From NCBI RefSeq assembly GCF_921293095.1, contig NC_060252.1, forward strand, positions 5,518,001 to 5,582,000: a DNA stretch of 64,000 nt, given 5' to 3'. The notes beneath the pieces were generated by a model. That model did no database searches and was not told the origin of the DNA. It saw nothing but the letters and a program-made list of their open reading frames with translations. Below, one piece after another: positions 42,276-53,470 of the stretch. The stretch is from Ischnura elegans. Its lineage: Eukaryota; Arthropoda; Insecta; Odonata; Coenagrionidae. How positions within the stretch are numbered: the stretch's first letter is position 1; each line of letters begins with the position of its first letter. Both the position numbers and the translations under genes were made by a program.

Positions 42276-44009
42276 TGAGTAAGTTTATGGCAACGCGCTG
42301 CCGTTACATTGATGTCATCCTCGGTGCAACGGCAGAGGATAAACTGTTGATCCTTCCTTGCCTTGGACGTTTACATGAACGTCGAAGAGTGTGCCAGCTG
42401 GGAAATGGGGCTTTGCGGAGTGAATGGTTTTTAAAATACCCTGTAGAAATGATCCTGTATTCATGTGAACTTTTGAATTTTAATGTTATCATAAGCACAT
42501 TTATAGACCACTTATGAAATCACATTTTCATCCATGGACTTATTTTCCATGACTTTACAAAGGGTATATTTTGTAACGGATACTCATGCTTTTCTTAATT
42601 GCACAAGAGACCAGGGACAAATATTGAGGTACCTTCAGACGATAGTTAAAAATCAGGCAGAAATGAGGATAAAATTGAATGCCATTCAAGAGGCTGTGAC
42701 GGATATTTTTAGGAGACTATAAATAGATGAAAGTAGTAAAATGGAGGGGCGACCCATCAGGGATTGTTATAAATATTTTGAGGAGATGACTTTCAAATAA
42801 AGTTGCTAGCCTCTTTAGTTAGGAAGAAAGGGAGCAGAAGGAGGTATTTTCCACTTAGGAATTTCCCAAAGTAATTTCAAGTGAGTTTCATGACTCGACG
42901 ACTCATATAATTTGCAGTAACGAATAAAAATGTTTCGTGTACAGGGTGAACTGTGAGCTATGACCTCAGATTACGTGATCTCATTTTGAATGTCTAATGA
43001 TGCACCTCAGAGACTTACCTGAGATGTCTCGGCCTAGAAAACGACCTTTCTCTCCCACAACCATCTTATATATCCCCACTTCTCGTCACCCAAACCCCAT
43101 CCTCCACCGTACCCCCTCCCTTCAAGCACCAAGACATATATAAGCAGGACTGAGAAACTATTGGAAAACAGAGGAAATATTGCAATGTCTTATTATCAGT
43201 GGAAATATTGCAATGCCTTATTTTACTAACATTAAGAACTTGCACCATATCGTGCCCAACATCATACTAGATATTCTTACTTTACACTTGATTATTTTGT
43301 TTGTAACGACGAAACGCGTAGTGTCATAATAAAAAGTCAGTGGAAATATTGCAATGTCTAATTTTACTGCTATTTAGACCTCTAGGTGAATCCGTGACCC
43401 CCGCTCAAATGCAATTTAGGGGGGGGGGAAGTAAAAATTAGAAAAATTTAATATTTTATGGTCATTCTCTATAGGTTTTTCAGAGTCACTTCCTACATGG
43501 TTCAAAAATTTTGTGCATTTTGACGTATCTGCTGTCGTTTAATGCCAAAATTGAGTCCGCGTCCGCGAAGAAAATATTCCAACGCCCACGCAGCGTCGCG
43601 GATACAAGAGCGGCAGGCCGATCGCGTACCCTCCCCCTCGCCTCTCCCCCTCCCACGCCTCGAATACAGCAAAATTCATCCCGCGTGTGCTTCTAGGAGG
43701 GCTTTCATCTTTGATAATATAAATCGGAAGATGGCCGAAGGTAAAAAAGGATGCGCAGTGAGACGACTTGTCCCTTATTTGGCGCCTCGTCGGCGTTAAA
43801 CAAATCGATGTTACCACCTTTTAGATAGGTAAGTGATTAAATATGGTGTGCGAACTATGGTGACGCACTTCTCCTCCATTATGTATGTGACTAAATGGAT
43901 TTAGTGGTACCACAGGAAGTACTAAAACTTACGGAAAATGCGAATAGGCCAAACGTAGGGTTTTATTGAAGTACAAAACTCAAACACTTTATAAGGAACA
44001 TTTGAAATT
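42276..44009. other. intergenic with a triplicated unit
   Basis: The unit GGAAATATTGCAATG occurs at 43172, 43201 and 43342 with similar following bases. A G run lies near 43421. Otherwise nothing is recognised; frames at 42287-42722 are unassigned. Confidence 0.45.
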
Positions 44010-46243
44010 ATGCTATATTTGTCCCAAATCGACTACATTCTAGTGAAACAAAGATTCAGGAACCAGGTGAAGGACTGCAAAAGTTATACAGGGGCAGATA
44101 TCGATAGTGACCATAACTTAGTTATGATGAAATGCCACCTTAAATTTAAAAAGTTGAAGAAAGCCGTGAAAAACATGGCAGGTTGAAAAATTGAGGGAGG
44201 TTCAGCATCAACTGGCTTTTAATGATGCTGTAGAAAATAAAATAGGGGAGGATACGACCAACAAACCAATGGAAGAGAGTTGGAGAACCATTAGAAGTGG
44301 TCTGCAGGCAGCAGCTGAGGAAGTTCTTGGTAAAAGAAGAGTCGTCATGAAAAAACCATGGATCACGCAGGAAGTATTAGATCTCATTGAAGAAAGAAGA
44401 AAATACAAGGTTGCGAAAACAGAGGAAGGACAGAATCGTTACAAGAGAATAAGGAACGAAACATGTCTTAAAGCGCGGAAGGCTAGAGAAACGTGGATGA
44501 AAAGCATTTGCGAAGACGTGCAAAACAATCTTAAACATGGAAAAGTAGAGGCCGCTTATAGGATAGTGAGACACCACTTTAAGGAAAGGGGTGTAAGATG
44601 TAATACCCTTAGGGACCAAAACGGAGAACTAATGATTGAAAACGAAGAAAAAGGGAGGAGATGGAAGGAATATCTGGAATATTTGTACAAAGGAAGCAGC
44701 CTCAGAACGAATGCTATCGAAAACGAGAGGGAAGTGGATGCCGATGACATGGGAGCCCCAATTTTAAGATCGGAATTTGATGCGGCTGTAAGAGACCTCA
44801 GGATGAATAAAGCGTCTGGCATTGATGACATTCCTGCAGAACTAATTAAAAATTCAGGAGAGAAGACGTTGAATCAGCTATACAAAATCATTAGTGAAAT
44901 GTATACGACAGGTGAGATACCAAAGGATTTCGAGAGGAACATTATAATCCCTATTCCTAAGAAAAAAAGAGCGGAGAAGTGCGAAGATTTTAGGACCAAA
45001 AAGGACCAGATGATTTTAGGATGAGGACCAATTTAGATTCAGAAAAAACAAAGGCACAAGGGAAGCAATATTGGCCCTAAGACTGCTCATAGAGAAGAGA
45101 ATGGAAAAGAACAAGCCAACATTCGTTGCGTTTGTGGAATTAGAGAAAGCATTTGACAACGTGGATTGGAGCACAATGCTTGGAATCCTAAAGGAAATTG
45201 GGGTTCTGAAATGGAAAAATGGGGAAAAAATGACAGAAGAATCATCCACAGTTTATACAAAAACCAAGTAGCCGTGATAAAATCAGGGCCCAGCTGTGAA
45301 GAAGCAAGAATTAGGAAAGGAGTGCGACAAGGCTGTACATTGTCACCCGTAATTTTCAACGTTTAATTGAAAAAGCCATTAATGAAATCAAAGAAAAGGC
45401 ATTGGGAGTGAATATCCATGGAGAAAAAATTAGCATGCTAAGATTTGCCGATGACATAGCCGTTATAGCAGAAACAGAGAAGGATTTGAAAAATATTCTG
45501 GTTAATATGGGTAGGGTAATGAGTAGATATCAACTGAAAATAAGCACGAAGAAAACCAAGATCTTAGTATGCAGCAGAAGAGAAGAAGTCAAGACCAACA
45601 TTAAAATAGGGAGGCAAAAACTGATAGAGGTGGATGAATTCTGTTATTTGGGAAGCAAGATAACTAGTGACGGGAGAAGCAAGAAAGAAATTATCAGCAG
45701 AATAGCCCAGGCGAAGAGAGCATTCCACCAAAAGAGAGACCTGCTTACAGCAGGAAACTTAAATATGGAAGTAAAGAAACAATTTATAAGAACCTACATC
45801 TGGAGTATGCTCCTATACGGAAGTGAGGCATGGACAATGACCGCAGCGGAGAAAGCAAGGATAGAGGCCTTTGAAAAGTGGTGCTTCAGAAGAATGATGA
45901 AAATCAAATGGATCGACCGAGTTAGTAACGAGGAAATCCTAAGAAGGGTAGGAGAGAATAGAAGCCTCATAAAAACCTTAATAAGAAGACGTAACAACCT
46001 TTTTAGGCCACATCTTGAGACATGATGGCCTGATGAAGACAATCGTCGAAGGACAAGTGGAAGGCAAGAATGGAAAAGGAAGACCCTGAACAAAATATAT
46101 GGAACAAGTAAAGAGAGATGTGAAAGAAAAGAAATACGTAGGTGTGAAAAGATTAGCTGATAGGAGAACTGAGTGGAGAGCTGCGTCAAACCAAACCTAG
46201 GATTGTTGACCAGTAATGATGATGATGATGATGCTATATTTGT
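44010..46243 (+). mobile_element. 5'-truncated LINE with perfect 13-bp target duplication
   Basis: ATGCTATATTTGT occurs at 44010-44022 and 46231-46243, directly flanking the element (44023-46230), which ends in a (GAT)n tail. The element starts inside the endonuclease (SQIDYILVKQRF, DIDSDHNLV). This is a textbook target-primed insertion. The protein type is the endonuclease-reverse transcriptase group common in arthropods (RTE/BovB-like by motif). Confidence 0.85.
44023..46025 (+). pseudogene. LINE endonuclease-reverse transcriptase, truncated and frameshifted
   Basis: The blocks appear in order: end of the endonuclease (to about 44190, then a stop), the linker and RT fingers at 44191-45015 (GIDDIPAELIKNSGEKTLNQ, IPIPKKKRAEKCEDFR), a frame change with apparent deletion of the YRxIS-LL region near 45000, FVELEKAFDNVDW at about 45125, GVRQGCTLSPVIFNV at 45320-45366, then LRFADDIAVIAETEKDL (catalytic DD) and the FCYLGSKITSDGRSKKEI thumb region in 45402-46025. 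Every catalytic block remains, but in three frames, so the protein cannot be made. Confidence 0.85.
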
Positions 46244-46355
46244 GCGTGTACGTGCAAAAAGGAGCATAAAGTTCACAGAGCATAGAAGCAAAAAGAGCAT
46301 AGTGAAGAAGCAATTTGAGAGACCAGCGGACGAAACGAAAGGTGACGGCTGCTGC

Positions 46356-46556
46356 CAGGGGCGGATCCAGGATTTATTTCTGTGGGGGGCACAAACAACG
46401 CCATTCCCAGGATTTTGTTCTGGGGGGGGGGCACAAGTATACCCCGAAATACAAAACGAACGCAATTATAACGGGACCGTTTTAAAAATCTTGCATACTT
46501 ATTAAGGGTCTGGGGGGCACGTGCCCCCGTGTCCCCCCCCCCTAAATCCGCCTATG
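46356..46556. mobile_element. 201-bp hAT-like MITE
   Basis: CAGGGGCGGATCCAGGATTT at the left and the complement of CTAAATCCGCCTATG at the right are related inverted ends. The flanking octamers GCTGCTGC and GCTGCTGG agree at 7 of 8 positions. G and C runs border a short AT-rich core. Confidence 0.7.
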
Positions 46557-46564
46557 GCTGCTGG

Positions 46565-47237
46565 ATTGAATCCTAAAGAAACTCGACGACTAAGGGAATC
46601 GTCGGAGAGTAACATCGTCTATTCTTGTTTGGGAAAATAGTATCAAAAATTTTCTCCATCAATTCATCCGAAGAACATTTAACCGACGAAAAATCAGCCG
46701 ATTTGTACCTCTACGTTCCTCATGAAATAAACATTAAGGGCTAAACTCAAACTGCGGGGAAAACGCGTCTGCCAACTGTGATAGAGGTATATGCAAGGAC
46801 CAAGCAGCAGCAATGATCGTCCCCGCAACTTTAGCTGACGCAAAAATCGTAACTTCGTTAGAAACATCCAAGGTAGTGCACTAGAATAACTTACGTTGAA
46901 AGAAAAAGATGCTAATTACTGTGAAAACGAAAAGAGCTGCATCAAAGGGTGTCATCATAGGAATCCATCTTGATGGAATGAAAGACTATATACTCTTGTC
47001 TGATGAAAAAAGGCGAGTGGACTTATCAATCTAAGTTCAGCAAGGAACATTTGGTGTTAGTTGAAGAAACAGGGTTCCACTTTTTGGGGTTTGCCTCCTC
47101 CGTCGGAGGATTAGTACCTAAAAGTTATAAAATCTGCGATTCTCGATTCCTTTTCGAGTGAAAAATAGATATTACGATATTCAAAATTATATCGGGTATC
47201 TTAGTTTAGTTTACTTCATTCTCCAGTAAGGGCAGAA
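46565..47237. other. intergenic, nothing recognised
   Basis: No feature can be supported; no frame above 60 codons. Confidence 0.5.
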
Positions 47238-47265
47238 CCACGGCCGTCTTTAAAGACGGCCGTGG
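47238..47265. repeat. perfect 28-bp palindrome
   Basis: CCACGGCCGTCTTT is followed directly by its exact complement with no loop. The flanking word GGCAGAAC occurs on both sides (about 47231 and 47264). Confidence 0.9.
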
Positions 47266-47329
47266 CAGAACTGTCCCAAATTACTCCAATAATTTCTATC
47301 TAAATTATCTTTTGTGCTGACTGGGTGTG

Positions 47330-47392
47330 TGATTCTATATTTCGGGGGGGTCGGACCTCCAGCCTTCCCTCTCGCTACGCTACTTGTACCAA
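47330..47392. mobile_element. 3' fragment of a G-rich hAT MITE
   Basis: TATATTTCGGGGGGGTCGGA, then CCTCTCGCTACGCTACTTG, resembles the right end of the element at 59404-59654 (TTTTGGGGGGGTCCAGACC, CCTCGCTACACCACTG). Only this end is present. Confidence 0.45.
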
Positions 47393-47923
47393 ACGGTGAA
47401 TAGACTGATAAGTACGTATTGAATATACATATTGCTTCATTATTTCCTTGTATCCAGCCCTAAACGCCCCCCACACACCTAGGTATAGGCTAATGTTCAC
47501 CGTCGATTTTCAAAGATCTTGTTATTATTTTCGAGGATACAAGAGTATAGTAATAAATTTTCATAACAGATATCAAATATCAAATTAAAAAAGCGATTTC
47601 ATTATGACAAAAATAATTATGGTCATTAGATGAAATTCGAGCATCTTCAGCAGGTCCTCTTGGGGTGGTTTAAATCCGAGAAACCTGGGCGCTCTTGTCT
47701 AAAACAACTGAGAAACGAATTAATTTCAAACTTCACGTGGTTCGCGCGGTGCGATAATACAGTGGCAAGTGCGGTATTGCAGAAATCATTTATGGAGGGA
47801 CCATTTGGCTGCGGGAACTGTAGTTTTTATTAAGGACTGCATCTTATATCTACCTTGTGGATTGGTGATTGTCAATCCTTCCATAAATTTGCGGAAATAA
47901 GGAGTATTGTCTGTCCTCTCAAC

Positions 47924-49027
47924 ATGCCTGGGTCTACAGCAAAAAGGAAGAAGAACCGCAGTGGAAAATGTGACAGTAATGCATCGATCACATTTGAACA
48001 ACCAAAGTTAGTTACCGATCTCCAGAAATTAGAATTGTCGGCGGTGACTGAAGAGGCTGAGAAACCGTGGTTCCATCCCTCCGTGAAAGGAATCGACCGC
48101 AGCATGCCTCGGCCATCGCCCGCTGCCTCTAAGAGAGTTCCCATTGTGACACTGCGTGGAGTTGACGATACCATGAAATTAATTAGTCTCCTGAGGGAGA
48201 TTATTGATAAGGAAGGTTTTACCATTGGGTATCGCCCCGATAGGTTAGCTGTTCACATACGAAAGATCTCAGACTTTGTGTTGGCGGTGAATTTCTTCGA
48301 CAAGTTAGGCCTGCAGTATCACTATAAAAATACCATAGAGGACAATCGTAAGCGTTATGTTCTGCGTGGCATCCCTTCTGGGAATGAGCCCGACATATCT
48401 AACGCTTTCAAAGAACGAGGCTTCATTGTTCATGACGTTCATCGTCTAGTAGGTCCCAAATCATCGCTTTCGGCTCCTGTTTTCGTATTTTATCACACAC
48501 CTCTGCCCGGAGGCCCCGAGATCACTGGAGTCAAAAGACTGGGAAAATGGATGGTGAATATAGAGTCGTATAAGGGCACGAGGAGAGAGCCCATGCTGTG
48601 CGTACGGTGCTCCAGGTATAATCACACCGCAACGTTTTGCACAATGGATCCACGATGTTTCAAATGCGCCGCAGATCATGAAGGCAGCCTCTGCCGAGTT
48701 ACTGCGGTTTTCAAATGTTGCAATTGTAATGGGAACCACCCCGCAGTGGCCAAAACTTGCCCCATGTACTTGCGCGTGAAAGAGTTCAACATGAGAGCTA
48801 GGGAAGGAGTAACTGGCTCACATTCCGACCTCTTTCGTGCTGTCCTCGGAAAGGCAAGCATTACTTCGAAACCCAAAAAACCTCCGAGTAGACTGCCGAA
48901 GCTGATCGCCAGGAGTTTTGTGGTGGTCGCTTGGAACGCCCGCGGAGTGGACCTAGGTGACTGCCCGCAGTTCTTCGAGTTCCTGGAGACTCAGGGCGCC
49001 CACCTGGCATGCATCTCGGAATGGAAG
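47924..49027 (+). CDS. Jockey-derived gag fused in frame to endonuclease start (block A)
   Basis: From the ATG at 47924 the frame is open for 368 codons to a donor-like AAG|GTGAAA. Residues about 145-215 resemble the PRE_C2HC domain of Jockey ORF1. Three Cys/His knuckles start at residue 226: CVRCSRYNHTATFC, CFKCAADHEGSLC and CCNCNGNHPAVAKTC. From residue about 331 the same frame continues as SFVVVAWNARGVDLGD and LETQGAHLACISE, the opening of the Jockey ORF2 endonuclease. In ordinary Jockey elements ORF1 and ORF2 are separate, so a deletion has fused them. The frame remains open past 49027, but similarity stops there. It is either a retrotransposon remnant or the first exon of an exapted gene. 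Confidence 0.7.
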
Positions 49028-49834
49028 GTGAAAGCTTTCTCAAACACACTTCACTTCAGTATGAATTATTCCAATGGCATATCTTTCACGTCTCTCACAA
49101 CAATCCCCCTTGTAACTTGCGATAATTTAAATGTCACCACTGCTCATGACATAATGCCTAAGTATACTTAAATCTTCCTTTTTGCGTTTATTAAAAAAAA
49201 TATTAAGCTAATATATGCTGACACAATTCGGATTCCACTATTCACAAAAAAATATCACTGCCTACTGATAAATCGAATGAAACAAGCTAACACAAACAAC
49301 TGATGTTCATATACAGGTATAGAGAAGCTTGAGCCTACTGTCTTTTATATCGTAACCTAATTTATGTGACATAAGACCTTGGCGAACTGTATGTATTTAA
49401 AATCACTCCAAGAAACATCTAGGTTTGCTTTTCTTTCAGATCCCTTATGACCCACACGTATGAAATATTAAGTGTACCAGTCATATATGCATGTTATAAT
49501 TTAGAATTTCTCCTTTTTTCTTCATTTCTTGTCATGCATCATTTTCGTGTAGTTTCTTTTTCATCTAAAGTTGATACTCCACCCATACCCAAAAATGGGC
49601 TTTTAAAGTGATCAAAATGATATCGCCACTGTAAATCTCAGCTTCTTAGATAAGTCACCCATTCTGGTGGTGATTCTTTCATGTAGATTCTTGTGTGACT
49701 CATTCCATTTGTTTATTTTGGATTGTATGGGCTATAAGTTATTTGAATGATATCCTGTTCCTTTGCCTTATGTCCTAAATATTTCTGATGAATATGACAG
49801 TCTGTGAATAATTTTAATGTGTATTATACAACAG
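49028..49834 (+). other. candidate intron or insertion between Jockey blocks A and B
   Basis: It begins GTGAAA and ends TACAACAG. It is AT-rich with no recognised element. The word GAAGGT occurs across both borders, so it may instead be an insertion with a 6-bp duplication. Confidence 0.45.
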
Positions 49835-50086
49835 AAGGTTCCCGTGGCAGCCGCAGTTGGCAATGGCCGCTGGTCGGTCATCGGCTCAGCCGCAGGAGGG
49901 CTGCTGGTTCGCACTGACGTGGCCCACAAACAGCTGCAGATGCGGACTACCGTGGTGATGGTGCAGGTGCAAACCAAGATGGGTGTGGGGCTGCGGGTTG
50001 CCATGGCGCGTGTGGGACCCAACGATTCCTTCTCACCAGACGAACTGCTGGGGGCACTGACCCAGTGCCCTGGCGATCAGGCCCTG
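49835..50086 (+). CDS. Jockey endonuclease middle (block B)
   Basis: 84 open codons in phase 0 with block A. GLLVRTDVAHKQLQMRTTVV, VQVQTKMGV and PNDSFSPDELLGALTQ are the middle of the Jockey ORF2 endonuclease. The preceding stretch (VAAAVGNGRWSVIGSAA) diverges from the usual sequence. The block ends at PGDQAL, before a weak donor (CTG|GTACTA). GC content is far higher than its surroundings. Confidence 0.65.
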
Positions 50087-50925
50087 GTACTAATAACAAT
50101 TATTTATCCTTATGCATATTCTTACTACCAGAGCAGGCACATAGCCAAGGGGGTTTTGGGAGCTTCAGCCCATCCCTCCCCCATTGTATTTGTTCCACAA
50201 CCATTTGCAGGAATCATTCACAAGTGTCCACTGCTGCCTAGACCAAGAACTAATCTCTCCTTGATGGGACATCGTTTGAGCTATCAAAAGAAGGTTGTTA
50301 TTCGTGTCTAATTATTTGTTGTCAGTCAACATTATGAAACGTATAGCAAGCTACCTTGTGAACGAGAATTGCACGGGGTGATTAGGGGAAATGGTGATGA
50401 ATGGCAAAGAAGTGTGCCATACCGAGGTATAATGGACCCTAATGTTCATGATGCCTACTCCTGCCAATTAAATTGCCTTCCAGTAATTTCCTAATGTTTA
50501 TATCAGTAAGTATGTAGTCTATGCAGTAATTTTTGTTGCAGTCAGTAACATATTTGGCATCGCATGGGTGAAGATTATTGGGAAGGTCCCCAATGACAAG
50601 GCTCAGGAAATACTTTTGGTAGGGCAGGAAATTCCTCTAGGAACGAACCTGTGAAGCATCTGTTTAACATCCAAAAAGATACATAAAACCCTACCTACCT
50701 GCCTAAGGAAACCTAATAAAGAAAATAAGCCCAACATTTACAGTTGAAGCTTATAAATACATTTCAGAAATGTCAAAAACCGCCAGAGTATTAAAGTGAA
50801 AATAGACATTATTAAATCTCCTTTGCAACTAGACAACATTTAGTGATGAATAACTGGAAAGATTCAGAGCATCGAACACAGGAGTTATTATTGCAGAGAG
50901 TAATATATTCATCACCCTTGTGGTG
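50087..50925. other. start of the 5.8-kb gap between Jockey blocks B and C
   Basis: No coding signal is recognised. This gap (50087-55902) is either an intron or an insertion; ATCAGG occurs at both borders. It contains the inverted repeat at 50926 and the piggyBac element at 51690. Confidence 0.4.
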
Positions 50926-51007
50926 GTGCGAAAAATCCACAGAGGAAAAATCATTCGCCTTGATCCCGGTCACGGCGAATGATTTTTCCTCTGTGGATTT
51001 TTCGCAC
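50926..51007. repeat. perfect inverted repeat, 34-bp arms, 14-bp loop
   Basis: Arms 50926-50959 and 50974-51007 are exact complements. No transposon termini or flanking duplications are seen. Confidence 0.92.
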
Positions 51008-51139
51008 TATTTGTGCATTGCAGGTGACTCCGTAAAAAGTTATCACCGTGGCTAGTCCCGATATACTTAAATAAATTCTTGTGGTGAATGAAAGAGTCAG
51101 GTCCATGATTATAGACTGACTGTTGAGCGAATGAGTGTG

Positions 51140-51310
51140 CACTGTCCCTTCCCAATAAAAAACCAGAGATGGTAAGAGCCAACCAAAGCCAAAGAAGAAC
51201 CAGCCGACCTTTGATGAAAACAAAACGTGTCCAGTCCATCTCATTGTTCAGCAATGTGCAAAGTAGAGGCTGAGAGGAGCCACTGTGATACAGTTTCATT
51301 CATTTCAGCA
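51140..51310. repeat. dispersed repeat shared with 54280-54420
   Basis: Both copies contain GTGTCCAGTC, CTCATTGTTC, a GTGC(T/A)AAGTAGAGGC block, GAGGAG.CACTG and a CAGTGGTGCA-type end. Class unknown; both copies flank the piggyBac element. Confidence 0.5.
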
Positions 51311-51998
51311 CTGTGCAAAAAAATGAGTAACTTTTTTAATGAAATGAATGGTTTTCTTATGCTGGCAAATTGACAACTATTATGTACCAACTACATATCC
51401 CGTATACCAGTATACTATCCAAATCCCACCATAGTTATACATACTAGCTTTGCATCTGTCCCAGTGGCATCTATATTTTTGTTGATATATATATTTATAT
51501 GTGGTCTAATCAATTCAAGACTACTTAAATGGAAGTACCGATTAGCATGAGTGCAAATGTCTGGAGAAGGGATTATCCGAATGCAAGTTAATATTGAAAA
51601 AGTATGCATGTCCAAAACTCATTCTTTTGAATCAATAGGATTTTGATTTGAGAAGTGAGTTAGGGAGTTTTCTAATTTTTCCTATTTAACCCTGTGGAAC
51701 TCACGCCCCAGAACGCGAACGCGAGGACTCCCGCTGAGCCTGTCTGGCTTTTTTCTCTTTTTGAGGTCTTAACCTATGAAAGTCAATTATTTTTCTTCTT
51801 TTGGTTGTTTAAATCAAATTAAGAATACTCAAACGGGTCATTTCATTAAAATCAAGACCATTTACTTCTGATAAAAAATTATTACTTCATATCGGGTGGG
51901 ATATAAAATAAATTACCATTACATGTTCTTGATTTATTGACTCGTGAAACCACTACACAGTGTTAATATTAGGATAGAAAGAACACTATAAAATAACA

Positions 51999-53470
51999 TC
52001 AGCAATGAAAATTATTGTACAACCACGCACTGCAGAAGAAATGTGCATGCTCAAGACAAATACGCTTTCCACATTTTTTGCCGACGTATCTGGTAAATCT
52101 ATTTTTCTTGTATCCAGTCTGCACACCTTTTTCAAATTCCAGCGCACTTGGGGTTCTCTGTACCTTTAGATGCCTTTGGTTCATCTATTCTGTTAGTCTT
52201 GATAGCCTCGTCTAATATTGCCGTAACTAAAATGCCCTAACACTTTGGGGAGTGTTTTATGGTTCCCCTTCATTTCGCGTGTTCATTTAGGAGCTCAGCT
52301 GACAATTGCCTAAGTAACGCTCTGATATTTTACTTCAAAGTTTTTCTCCGAGGTAAAAAATGTAGGAATTTACCACAGCAATATTTAGTATAGCAGAAAT
52401 AACTGTCATAGGCAACGCAGTGTATTTCTTGATACATTTTATGCCGTGAATAACCGATCTAGTGTATTTACTCCAGATTTAGTCATGCTGTAAAAAGTTA
52501 TCATATCTGGCTTTCTTTCGTCTCCAGTACATTCATTTATTTTTTTTGTTATGGTGCATTATTGAGATCATAATCACATATTTTTTTCTTTCTTGGAATG
52601 CATGATGCAAAAGTAAAATTCTTGCGGAAAGAAATAAACTGGATTTTTCATGCCATTTTTTTTGTTTAAACGAAAAAGGAGGCAATTCCAGCTCATTTTT
52701 GCGAGTTGTTCCAACCTTGGTAAGTCGGCATTTCAAGAGTTCATTTACTAAGCCAAAACCTGTGAACCAATTGTCAATCGTAATATTTCAACCAGCCAGG
52801 GACGCAGACTTACAAAAAATATTGGGGGTGCCTAAACCGGGGATCTTGGCCTGGGAAATTTTTTAAGTAGTGAGTATTAAGTTTTTTCAAGCATTTTAGA
52901 AGAGTCATATGATCAACATATAACTGATAACTCGAATCTCGATATCTGGACACTCCGGGAAAATCGGCAAGCCTGACACATTTTTTCTTCACACCCACAA
53001 CGAATTTTTGAGGGGGCTCGGGCCCCCTCAGGCCCCATGGAGTCGGCGCCACTGCAACCAGCACTGCTTATAGGGGGCCATAACCTCTTCGCGACATCAG
53101 AATGACTGTTGTTGACTGAATACTTTCCGTCGGGTTGTTTACCAGCATAAACGGCTAAGTAATAAGCATAAAAAAACTCTACATAGATATAGAGTTCTAG
53201 AGTTAGATCTACCTACGAAAGCAAAAGTTTTTATCCCTTATTTCGTTAGGCTTACTTAGGATGTATTGCTGGAATGCGCAACGACCTCGAAAACCCTCAA
53301 GTTTCTCATCATTGGTTGTGTATTCACCAATAATGTAAGCACTTTTACAATTGCTGTCAATTTTTTCGAATATCTCACGAATCGCAGCAAGCTTATCAAT
53401 TGTTTTGTCTTCATTGCTGTTCTTATTTGTATTTTATGTAAATTTTCAAGCATCTCACTATCAGAAAATC
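51999..53470 (-). pseudogene. piggyBac transposase, frameshifted and interrupted
   Basis: Read on the minus strand, recognisable blocks in order are NCKSAYIIGEYTTNDEKLE and FRGRCAFQQY (about 53400-53250), YAGKQPDGKYSVNN with KRLWPPISSAG (about 53160-53060), then after the inserted MITE NITIDNWFTGFGLVNEL (about 52790-52740), CRLTKVGTTRKNELELPP (52733 on), ISIMHHNK (about 52550), and a Cys-rich end TRYVGKKCGKRICLEHAHFF (about 52110-52040). These follow the order of piggyBac transposases, which cut and paste DNA at TTAA with an Asp triad. Stops and frameshifts separate the blocks, so no enzyme can be made. Confidence 0.85.
52797..53054. mobile_element. hAT MITE (CAG.GGCGCCGACT family), copy 1
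   Basis: The right end carries the complement of CAGTGGCGCCGACTCC; the left is a diverged CAGGGACGCAGACTTAC. A perfect 8-bp duplication, CAACCAGC, flanks it (52789-52796, 53055-53062). It interrupts the piggyBac transposase between SSAG and NITIDNWF. Confidence 0.9.

Noticed and set aside
45794-46465. 223-codon minus-strand frame
   Set aside because: It is antisense to the LINE C-terminus and runs into a MITE; no similarity.
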